Shown here in pieces: positions 58,415 to 64,000 of a DNA stretch of 64,000 nt (position 1 is the first letter of the stretch; every line of letters begins with the position of its first letter). Made by a program: the position numbers and the translations under genes. The notes under the pieces were generated by a model. That model searched no databases. It was not told the origin of the DNA and saw only the letters and a list, made by a program, of their open reading frames with translations. Where the stretch lies: positions 4,340,001-4,404,000 of the forward strand of contig NC_023036.2 in the NCBI RefSeq assembly GCF_000317305.3. The letters run 5' to 3'. The stretch is from Mycolicibacterium neoaurum VKM Ac-1815D (GTDB lineage Bacteria > Actinomycetota > Actinomycetes > Mycobacteriales > Mycobacteriaceae).

Positions 58415-58430
58415 TTGGCCGAACGGCCAA
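58415..58430. promoter_or_regulatory. Palindromic operator TTGGCC-N4-GGCCAA between pruA and the PucR-type gene
   Basis: TTGGCC (58415-58420), GAAC, GGCCAA (58425-58430): perfect 6-bp arms almost exactly midway between the two divergent start codons (58379 and 58464). A single site positioned to govern both directions. Confidence 0.5.
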
Positions 58431-58449
58431 CACATCCTCCGCTCGATAG

Positions 58450-58455
58450 TACGAT
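58450..58455 (+). promoter_or_regulatory. -10 box (TACGAT), leaderless type
   Basis: TACGAT ends 8 nt before ATG 58464 of the PucR-type regulator. Confidence 0.45.
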
Positions 58456-58463
58456 CGGACAGC

Positions 58464-60017
58464 ATGAGTGGCGTCCGTCTCGGCCAGTTGCTGCTGGCAT
58501 TGGATGCCACCCTGGTGTCGCTCGTCGAGGCGCCGCGCGGCCTGGATCTGCCGGTGGCCTCGGCCGCACTGTTGGACCGCGAGGACATCCAGCTCGGCGT
58601 GGCCCCGGCCTTCGGATCCGCCGACGTCTTCTTCCTTCTCGGCATCGACCACCCCGATACCATCCGCTGGCTCGACCAGCACGGGCGCTCCCCCGTCGCC
58701 ATCTTCGCCAAGCACCCCAGTCCCGAGGTGATTCGGCGAGCCACCCGCGCGGGTATCGCGGTGGTGGCGGTCGAACCCCGCGCCCGCTGGGAACGGCTGT
58801 ACCGGTTGGTCGACCACGTCTTCGACCATCACGGCGCGGGTTCGGCACACGACTCGGGCACCGACCTGTTCGGCCTGGCCCAATCGATCGCCGAGCGCAC
58901 CCGCGGCATGGTCAGCATCGAGGACGCCGAATCGCATGTGCTGGCCTATTCGGCGTCCAACGAGGAGGCCGACGAGTTGCGCCGGTTGTCGATCCTCGGC
59001 CGCGCGGGTCCGCCGGAACACCTGGCCTGGATCGCCCGGCGCGGCATCTTCGACGCGCTGCATGCCAAGCCCGATCCGGTCCGGGTCGCCGAACGCCCCG
59101 AGCTCGGGCTGCGGCCGCGGCTGGCCATCGGGATCTTCGCTGCCACCGGCGACACCCGGCGCGCACCGGCATTTCTCGGCACCATCTGGCTGCAGCAGGG
59201 TGATCGGCCGCTGGCCGAGGATACCGAGGAGGTGCTGCGTGGCGCCGCGGTATTGGCGGGTCGGCTCATCACCCGGCTGACGGCCAAACCATCCGGTCAC
59301 GCGGTGCTGGTCCAGGACATGCTCGGGCTGACCGGGGACCCGCCCGAGATCGAGGCGATCAGTCGCGAGCTCGGTATCCCGGCCACCGGGCGGGCGGCCG
59401 TCATCGGCATCGATTCCACCACCGAGGGCACCCGGCTGGCCGACGTCCTTGCCCTGAGCGCCAGCGCTTTTCGACCCGACGCCCAGGTCGCCGCGGCCGG
59501 TGGCCGAGTGTACGTACTGTTCCCGGATGCGGGCAAGGGCCTGCCCTCGTGGGTGCGCAGCACGGTGTCCGCGCTACGGACCGAGTTGGGCCTGGAGCTA
59601 CGGGCGGTGACCGCCGCGCAGCTCGAGGGTCTGGCCGGTGCGGCCGCCGCGCGAGCCGAGGTCGATCGAGTGCTCGACAGCGCTGCGCGCAGGCCGGGCA
59701 GCCTGGCGGCGATCACCTCCCCGGCCGAGGCGCGCACCACCGTTCTGCTCGACGAGATCGTCACGATGATCGCCGCCGACGGGCGCCTCGTCGATCCGCG
59801 GATCAGGGCATTGCGCGCCGACGAACCGGTGCTGGCGCACACCCTGACCGTGTATCTGGACAGCTTCGGCGATGTCGCGTCCGCCGCCGCGGCGCTGCAC
59901 GTGCACCCCAACACCGTGCGTTACCGGGTGCGCCGCATCGAGGGAATCCTCGGCGCGTCCCTGGCCGAGCCCGACGTGCGCCTGCTGATGACGCTGAGCC
60001 TGCGCGCCACGGCCTGA
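58464..60017 (+). CDS. PucR-family transcriptional regulator divergent from proline catabolism genes
   Basis: 517 aa. Residues 1-130 are the PucR N-terminal ligand domain (RLGQLLLALDATLVSLVEAPR, AIFAKHPSPEVIRRATRAGIAVVAVEPRARWERLY as separate pieces); the middle contains GAF-like/GGDEF-related sequence typical of CdaR/PucR; the C-terminus has the PucR HTH: LDSFGDVASAAAALHVHPNTVRYRVRRIEG in pieces (VASAAAALHVHPNTVRY is the landmark). Divergence from pruA-pruB and a shared palindrome imply it controls proline catabolism in response to proline or a product. Rv1186c, about 538 aa, is the positional match. Start ATG 58464 by the -10 box. Confidence 0.9.
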   Translation: MSGVRLGQLLLALDATLVSLVEAPRGLDLPVASAALLDREDIQLGVAPAFGSADVFFLLGIDHPDTIRWLDQHGRSPVAIFAKHPSPEVIRRATRAGIAVVAVEPRARWERLYRLVDHVFDHHGAGSAHDSGTDLFGLAQSIAERTRGMVSIEDAESHVLAYSASNEEADELRRLSILGRAGPPEHLAWIARRGIFDALHAKPDPVRVAERPELGLRPRLAIGIFAATGDTRRAPAFLGTIWLQQGDRPLAEDTEEVLRGAAVLAGRLITRLTAKPSGHAVLVQDMLGLTGDPPEIEAISRELGIPATGRAAVIGIDSTTEGTRLADVLALSASAFRPDAQVAAAGGRVYVLFPDAGKGLPSWVRSTVSALRTELGLELRAVTAAQLEGLAGAAAARAEVDRVLDSAARRPGSLAAITSPAEARTTVLLDEIVTMIAADGRLVDPRIRALRADEPVLAHTLTVYLDSFGDVASAAAALHVHPNTVRYRVRRIEGILGASLAEPDVRLLMTLSLRATA

Positions 60018-60050
60018 CCGGGACGACCGTCGTGGGGCAGGATTGCCAGG

Positions 60051-60854
60051 GTGAGACGCTTGCTGGCCGTCGCCGTATCGAGCTTGGCCGTGTCGACCAC
60101 GGTCGTCGGGCCGCACGCGTCCGCGGCGCCGGCCGCGCTCCCGCCCACCACGGGCGGGTTCGACTACCAACTGGGCGGAGCGTCGGACGTCCCGGCTCTG
60201 GCAGTCGTGGTGCGCGATTCCACCGCGCAGCCGTTGGCCGGGGCATACAACATCTGCTATCTCAACGGTTTTCAGACCCAGCCGGGAGCGGATTGGTCCG
60301 GCGACCGTGGTTCGGCACTGTTGCGCGATGAGTCCGGCACGCCCGTCGCCGATGCCGACTGGCCCGACGAGTACATCCTCGATCCGTCTACCCCCTCGCA
60401 GCGCACCACCATCCTGCAGGTGCTCACCCCCGGCCTGAACCGCTGCGCGGCCAACGGATTCGATGCCGTCGAGATCGACAACCTGGATACCTTCACCCGC
60501 TTTCCCGCCATCGAGAGGGCCGGCGCGATGGAGCTGGCCCGCAGCTATATCGCGTTGGCCCACGGCCGCGGACTGGCGATCGGGCAGAAGAATGCCGCCG
60601 AACTGGCCGGGATCGGGCGCGGACAGCTGGGTTTCGACTTCGCCGTCACCGAGGAGTGCGCCGCCTACGACGAGTGCAATGCCTACACCGGACCGTACGG
60701 ACCGCACGTGCTGCAGATCGAGTACGTCGACAACCTGCCCGCCCCGTTCGCGGCGGTGTGCGCCGCGCCGGATCGAGCCCCACTGACCATTCTTCGCGAC
60801 CGCGACCTCACCCCGCCGGGTGCGGCAGGCCACGTGTATCAGCAGTGCCCGTGA
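60051..60854 (+). CDS. Secreted GH114-like glycoside hydrolase (endo-alpha-1,4-polygalactosaminidase type)
   Basis: 267 aa. Signal peptide VRRLLAVAVSSLAVSTTVV with cleavage near ASAA/APAAL. The body resembles the GH114/TM1410 (DUF297) TIM barrel: FDYQLGGASDVPALAVVVRDST, NICYLNGFQTQPG, GFDAVEIDNLDTF (acidic strand end carrying the probable catalytic Asp/Glu), GLAIGQKNAAEL and FAVTEECAAYDEC. It would act on extracellular or cell-wall polymers containing galactosamine or related sugars. GTG 60051 is the start; a CCAGG precedes it weakly. Convergent with dapC, 16 bp apart. Not an expected neighbour in M. tuberculosis, so accessory. Confidence 0.75.
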   Translation: MRRLLAVAVSSLAVSTTVVGPHASAAPAALPPTTGGFDYQLGGASDVPALAVVVRDSTAQPLAGAYNICYLNGFQTQPGADWSGDRGSALLRDESGTPVADADWPDEYILDPSTPSQRTTILQVLTPGLNRCAANGFDAVEIDNLDTFTRFPAIERAGAMELARSYIALAHGRGLAIGQKNAAELAGIGRGQLGFDFAVTEECAAYDECNAYTGPYGPHVLQIEYVDNLPAPFAAVCAAPDRAPLTILRDRDLTPPGAAGHVYQQCP

Positions 60855-60870
60855 GTCGCGCGCCCAGGGG

Positions 60871-61980
60871 CTACTGCCCCAGCCGCTGCACGGCCGCGGC
60901 GATGCGCTCGTCGGTGGCGGTCAGTGCGACGCGCACGTGCTGGGCGCCTGCCGGGCCGTAGAACTCGCCGGGTGCCACCAGGATTCCCCGCTGCGCCAGC
61001 CATGCCAGGGTCTGGCGGCACGGCTCCCCACGGGTGGCCCACAGGTACAGGCCCGCCTCGGAATGGTCGACCGTGAAGCCGGCCGCCAGCAGCGCGGGTA
61101 GCAGCAGGGCCCGCCGGCGCGCGTAGCGTTCGCGCTGCACGGCGATGTGTTCGTCATCGGTCAGTGCGGCGACCATGGCCGCCTGCACCGGTCCGGGCAC
61201 CATCATCCCGGCATGCTTGCGCACCGCCAGCAGCTCGGTGACCACCGCCGGATCGCCCGCGACGAATCCGGCGCGGTATCCGGCCAGCGATGACGTCTTG
61301 GACAACGAGTGGATGGCCAGCAGGCCGGTGTGGTCGCCGCCGCATATCGAGGGATGCAGCACCGACAGAGGTTCGGCGTCCCAGGCCAGGCCGAGGTAGC
61401 ACTCGTCGGAGGCGACCAGCACACCGCGTTCGCGCGCCCAGCCCACCACTTTGCGCAGGTGGTCGGCTCCCAAGACCTTGCCGGTGGGATTGCTCGGCGA
61501 GTTCAGGTAGATCAACGCCGGGACCTGCGGACCGATCTGGGTCAACGAGTCCGCCGCCATGACCTGCGCACCCGCCAGCCGGGCGCCGACGTCATAGGTC
61601 GGATAGGCGAGTTCGGGGATCACCACGGTGTCCTCGGCGCCCACGCCGAGCAATGTGGGCAGCCAGGCGATGAGCTCCTTGCTGCCGATCACCGGCAGGA
61701 CGGCCTCCGCCGCGATATCGGTGATGCCGAACCGACGCGCCAGCGCGGCGTGGATCGCCGAACGCAACGCCGATGTGCCCGCGGTCGTCGGGTATCCGGG
61801 CACGCCACTGGCCTGGGCCAGCGCATCGCGGATGACCGGGGCCACCTCGTCGACCGGCGTGCCGACCGAGAGGTCGACGATGCCGTCGGGGTGTGCCTTC
61901 GCCGCTGCGGTGACGTCAGCCAGCGTGTCCCAGGGGAACACCGGCAACGTGGCCGATATGGCCGATCGTGACGCGGTCAC
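60871..61980 (-). CDS. dapC: Succinyldiaminopimelate transaminase
   Basis: 369 aa PLP fold-type I aminotransferase of the actinobacterial DapC group. IPELAYPTYDVGARL, LIYLNSPSNPTGKVLG (Asn and Tyr of the PLP pocket), LVASDECYLGLAW, the Schiff-base Lys in IHSLSKTSSLAGYRAGF and the C-terminal GLYLWATRGEP with the carboxylate-binding Arg. It forms N-succinyl-LL-DAP-type amino donor steps of lysine biosynthesis; general aminotransferases can replace it, so substrate preference is inference. GTG 61980 overlaps the fdxC stop (GTGA), so it is coupled to fdxC. Rv1178 is the positional match. Confidence 0.88.
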   Translation of the reverse strand: MTASRSAISATLPVFPWDTLADVTAAAKAHPDGIVDLSVGTPVDEVAPVIRDALAQASGVPGYPTTAGTSALRSAIHAALARRFGITDIAAEAVLPVIGSKELIAWLPTLLGVGAEDTVVIPELAYPTYDVGARLAGAQVMAADSLTQIGPQVPALIYLNSPSNPTGKVLGADHLRKVVGWARERGVLVASDECYLGLAWDAEPLSVLHPSICGGDHTGLLAIHSLSKTSSLAGYRAGFVAGDPAVVTELLAVRKHAGMMVPGPVQAAMVAALTDDEHIAVQRERYARRRALLLPALLAAGFTVDHSEAGLYLWATRGEPCRQTLAWLAQRGILVAPGEFYGPAGAQHVRVALTATDERIAAAVQRLGQ

Positions 61981-62297
61981 TCGCCCTTGGGCTCGAGGTC
62001 CTTGATGGCCTGCGGATCGTTGTCGGTCTGGCCGACCTTCGACGCGCCACCGGGCGAGCCGAGCTCACTGAAGAAGTCGGCGTTGCTCTGCGTGTAGCTG
62101 CTCCACTGGTCGGGCACGTCATCTTCGTAGTAGATGGCCTCGACGGGGCACACCGGTTCGCAGGCGCCGCAGTCGACGCACTCGTCCGGGTGGATGTAGA
62201 GCATCCGGCCACCCTCGTAGATGCAATCGACCGGGCACTCCTCGATGCACGCCTTGTCTTTGACGTCGACGCAGGGCTCGGCAATGACGTACGTCAC
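61977..62297 (-). CDS. fdxC: Seven-iron ferredoxin FdxC
   Basis: 106 aa. Two Fe-S cluster motifs: the first, a 3Fe-4S set, is in PCVDVKDKACIEECPVDCI; the second, a 4Fe-4S set, is ECVDCGACEPVCPVEAIYY. The C-terminal tail (DQWSSYTQSNADFFSELG) is standard. An electron carrier in the cytoplasm. Start GTG 62297 is fixed by AGGAGAA 7 nt upstream; the frame upstream to 62426 has no similarity. Rv1177 is 107 aa. The 263-bp gap to the divergent PadR gene is the regulatory region; a palindrome lies on the PadR side. Confidence 0.95.
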   Translation of the reverse strand: MTYVIAEPCVDVKDKACIEECPVDCIYEGGRMLYIHPDECVDCGACEPVCPVEAIYYEDDVPDQWSSYTQSNADFFSELGSPGGASKVGQTDNDPQAIKDLEPKGE

Positions 62298-62515
62298 TGA
62301 TGTTTCTCCTGTCCAGTGGGCTGCTGGTCCGGGTTTCAGTACTGGGTGGGCACGCTCAGCGAACGCCCGCGGGCCAGTATGAACGGCCCGTAACTGGACG
62401 TGCGTCTCAGTGTGCCCTAACTTCACACGCCACCCTCACCGCGGCGGCGCGCGGTTACTGATACTAGACGTCGCACATACAGAAGGCCTAGTCACCACGC
62501 GCAGCATTGCGGCTC

Positions 62516-62529
62516 TGCAACTTGTTGCA
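62516..62529 (+). promoter_or_regulatory. Palindrome TGCAAC-TT-GTTGCA upstream of the PadR gene
   Basis: Perfect 6-bp arms with a 2-bp centre. It covers the expected -35 position of the leaderless promoter TAGCCT (62549-62554), so it is a likely PadR operator. Confidence 0.5.
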
Positions 62530-62548
62530 TAGAACCACCGGTACCGTC

Positions 62549-62554
62549 TAGCCT
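62549..62554 (+). promoter_or_regulatory. -10 box (TAGCCT), leaderless type
   Basis: TAGCCT ends 6 nt before ATG 62561 of the PadR-type regulator. Confidence 0.5.
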
Positions 62555-62560
62555 TCGCTC

Positions 62561-63118
62561 ATGGCTTTGCCGCACGCCATCCTCGTCTCGCTGTGCGAAC
62601 AGGTGGGTTCGGGCTACGAGCTGGCCCACCGCTTCGACCGCTCCATCGGGTACTTCTGGTCGGCCTCACATCAGCAGATCTATCGGTCGCTGCGCACCAT
62701 GGAGTCCGAGGGGTGGGTGCAGGTCCGCGAGGTCGCGCAGCGCGGTCGCCCGGACAAGAAGGTGTACTCGGTGACCCCGGCGGGCCGGGCCGAGCTGGCG
62801 CATTGGATCGCCGCGCCACTGTCCGGACGGGGCTCGACCGTGGCGGACAACCGCACCCGCGACCTGGCGGTCAAGATCCGAGGCTGCGGCTACGGCGATA
62901 TCGAGGCCGTCCGGGCGCAGGCGGTCGCGCTGCGTGCCGAGCGGGCGGCACTGCTGGACACCTACCGCGGTTTCGAGAAGCGCCAGTTCCCCGACCCGGC
63001 CCGGCTCACCGGCGCCGAGCTGCACCAGTACCTCGTCCTGCGCGGTGGTATCCGCGCCGAAGAGGGCGCCATCGAATGGTTGTCAGAAGTCGTGTCGGCA
63101 CTCGGAGGTGTGCAATGA
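62561..63118 (+). CDS. PadR-family transcriptional regulator (Rv1176c-like)
   Basis: 185 aa. The winged helix is PHAILVSLCEQVGSGYELAHRFDRSIGYFW, then QIYRSLRTMESEGWVQVREVAQRGRPDKKVYSVTPAGRAEL, cut into landmark pieces. The C-terminal half is an alpha-helical dimerisation domain. Rv1176c (189 aa) sits in the same place before fadH. Its stop overlaps the fadH ATG (ATGA), so it probably regulates fadH. A perfect palindrome lies at its own promoter. Confidence 0.9.
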   Translation: MALPHAILVSLCEQVGSGYELAHRFDRSIGYFWSASHQQIYRSLRTMESEGWVQVREVAQRGRPDKKVYSVTPAGRAELAHWIAAPLSGRGSTVADNRTRDLAVKIRGCGYGDIEAVRAQAVALRAERAALLDTYRGFEKRQFPDPARLTGAELHQYLVLRGGIRAEEGAIEWLSEVVSALGGVQ

Positions 63119-64000
63119 CGTATCCGAAAGCGACGTATCCGAAAGCGACGTATCCGAACCTGCTCTCGCCGTTGGATCTGGGCTTCACCACGCTGCGCAA
63201 CCGGGTGGTGATGGGCTCCATGCACACCGGCCTGGAGGATCGTGCCCGCGATACCGACCGGCTGGCCGCCTACTTCGCCGAACGCGCCCGTGGCGGGGTC
63301 GGCCTGATCATCACCGGCGGGTACGCCCCGAACCGCACGGGGTGGCTGCTGCCGTTCGCCGCCGAGATGCGCTCGGAGTCCGATGCGCGCAGGCACCGGA
63401 AGATCACCGCGGCCGTACACGCCGAGGGCGGCAAGATCGCGCTGCAGATCCTGCACGCCGGACGCTATGCCTACCATCCGCTCTCGGTCAGTGCCTCCTC
63501 GATCAAGGCGCCCATCAACCCGTTCCGGCCGCGGGCATTGCGCAATGTCGAGGGCACCATCGGCGATTTCGTGCACGCCGCGCTGCTGGCGCGATCCGCA
63601 GGCTACGACGGCGTCGAGATCATGGGCAGCGAGGGTTACCTGATCAACCAGTTCCTCGCGCCGCGTACCAACAAGCGCACCGACGCCTGGGGTGGGACGC
63701 CGGAGAAACGGCGACGTTTCGCCGTCGAGATCGTCCGCCGGGTGCGTGAGGCGGTGGGAGACGATTTCATCATCGTCTACCGGCTGTCGATGGCCGACTA
63801 TGTCTCCGACGGCCAGACCTGGGCGGAGATCGTGGCGCTGGCGACCGAGGTCGAGGAGGCCGGCGCGACGATCATCAACACCGGAATCGGTTGGCACGAG
63901 GCCCGGATCCCGACGATCGTCACCTCGGTGCCATCCGGGGCGTTCGCCGGCACCAGCAGCGCGCTGGCCGAACATGTCGGTGTCCCGGTGGTGGCGTCGA
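63115..64000 (+). CDS. fadH: NADPH-dependent 2,4-dienoyl-CoA reductase FadH, 3' end cut by window edge
   Basis: First 295 codons of an old-yellow-enzyme-type FMN/Fe-S flavoprotein. The TIM-barrel part is seen: PLDLGFTTLRNRVVMGSMHTGLED, GGVGLIITGGYAPNRTG, LQILHAGRYAYHPLSV, AGYDGVEIMGSEGYLINQFLAPRTNKRTDAWGG in pieces (GYDGVEIMGSEGYL), and YRLSMADYV. Rv1175c is about 674 aa, so the Fe-S and FAD/NADPH domains lie beyond the edge. It reduces conjugated dienoyl-CoA in oxidation of unsaturated fatty acids. ATG 63115 overlaps the PadR stop. The N-terminus has a repeated TYPKA, unlike the usual family start. Confidence 0.93.
   Translation, partial: MTYPKATYPKATYPNLLSPLDLGFTTLRNRVVMGSMHTGLEDRARDTDRLAAYFAERARGGVGLIITGGYAPNRTGWLLPFAAEMRSESDARRHRKITAAVHAEGGKIALQILHAGRYAYHPLSVSASSIKAPINPFRPRALRNVEGTIGDFVHAALLARSAGYDGVEIMGSEGYLINQFLAPRTNKRTDAWGGTPEKRRRFAVEIVRRVREAVGDDFIIVYRLSMADYVSDGQTWAEIVALATEVEEAGATIINTGIGWHEARIPTIVTSVPSGAFAGTSSALAEHVGVPVVAS
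63118..63159 (+). repeat. 15-bp tandem repeat in the fadH start region
   Basis: ACGTATCCGAAAGCG at 63118-63132 and 63133-63147, then a partial copy ACGTATCCGAAC from 63148. It encodes TYPKA, TYPKA, TYPN directly after the initiator Met and so extends the N-terminus by ten residues. Confidence 0.85.

Noticed and set aside
56739..59300. 853-residue protein containing pruA
   Set aside because: The upstream 300 codons run antisense to the PucR gene; homology begins at ATG 58379.
1..64000. tRNA or rRNA genes
   Set aside because: No tRNA-like cloverleaf with CCA-proximal T-loop (GTTCRA) context and no rRNA sequence was recognised on either strand by reading.
1..64000. Prophage, plasmid or integrative element
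   Set aside because: No integrase, transposase, attachment site or phage structural gene was seen; gene order is chromosomal and conserved.

Overview
The window is a high-GC mycobacterial chromosome segment, most likely from a fast-growing environmental species (Mycolicibacterium type). The evidence is diagnostic mycobacterial genes (kgd, lpqY-sugABC, sigE-rseA-htrA-tatB, gpgS, glgM, fdxC), GTG/ATG starts, and many TANNNT boxes 6-8 nt before start codons, as in mycobacterial leaderless transcription. From memory, gene order follows M. tuberculosis Rv1251c down to Rv1175c, read on the opposite strand. Conserved blocks are interrupted by genes I do not expect at the tuberculosis locus.

Layout. 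1-6200: truncated nuclease-helicase, two MFS exporters, a membrane-associated protein. 6300-10200: kgd, the 2-oxoglutarate decarboxylase of the TCA cycle, ending in a strong bidirectional hairpin. 10200-15700: a secreted DUF732-like protein, an alpha/beta-hydrolase fused in frame to a short-chain dehydrogenase, lpqZ, a malic enzyme and corA. 15700-20700: the trehalose importer lpqY-sugA-sugB-sugC with a coupled suppressor-of-fused gene. 20700-28100: small membrane proteins, a CitE-like lyase, an MgtE-N/CBS protein without a channel, a DUF1003 protein, a lytic transglycosylase and mrp. 28060-31300: the envelope-stress operon sigE, rseA, htrA, tatB. 31400-37270: an O-methyltransferase, an inserted AbiEi/PD-(D/E)XK gene bracketed by palindromes, a TetR-ABC exporter-methyltransferase operon and a zinc-ribbon protein. 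37260-41030: a diguanylate cyclase overlapping glgC, and glgM. 41030-46720: DUF3117, tagA, a DivIVA-like protein, folP2, a repeat-built mini-ORF, gpgS, fadD6 and a LOG hydrolase. 46730-54620: a TPR protein, an EspC-like type VII substrate, an ABC-F protein with a leader peptide, dapE/dapD, a VOC protein and fadD36. 54620-64000: Nudix, a secreted protein, pruB-pruA with a divergent PucR regulator, a GH114-like protein, dapC-fdxC, and a PadR regulator with fadH, which is cut by the right edge.

How the genes fit together. Trehalose recycling (LpqY-SugABC), ADP-glucose and maltose-1-phosphate synthesis (GlgC, GlgM) and the first step of methylglucose lipopolysaccharide synthesis (GpgS) all feed alpha-glucan and trehalose metabolism. 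Three lysine/DAP genes (dapE, dapD, dapC) supply peptidoglycan. SigE/RseA/HtrA form an envelope-stress loop. Kgd, malic enzyme and the proline catabolic pair feed central carbon.

The least conventional signals are: (i) a 36-codon ORF of three 12-residue repeats tiling folP2 to gpgS with 4-base stop/start overlaps; (ii) a second, unrelated 77-bp tandem array that likewise multiplies the start region of a VOC gene; (iii) a 15-codon leader peptide and hairpin before the ABC-F gene; (iv) GCGAGCAGACG palindromes, two of which bracket an AbiEi-nuclease gene; (v) head-to-head leaderless genes whose -10 boxes abut or overlap.
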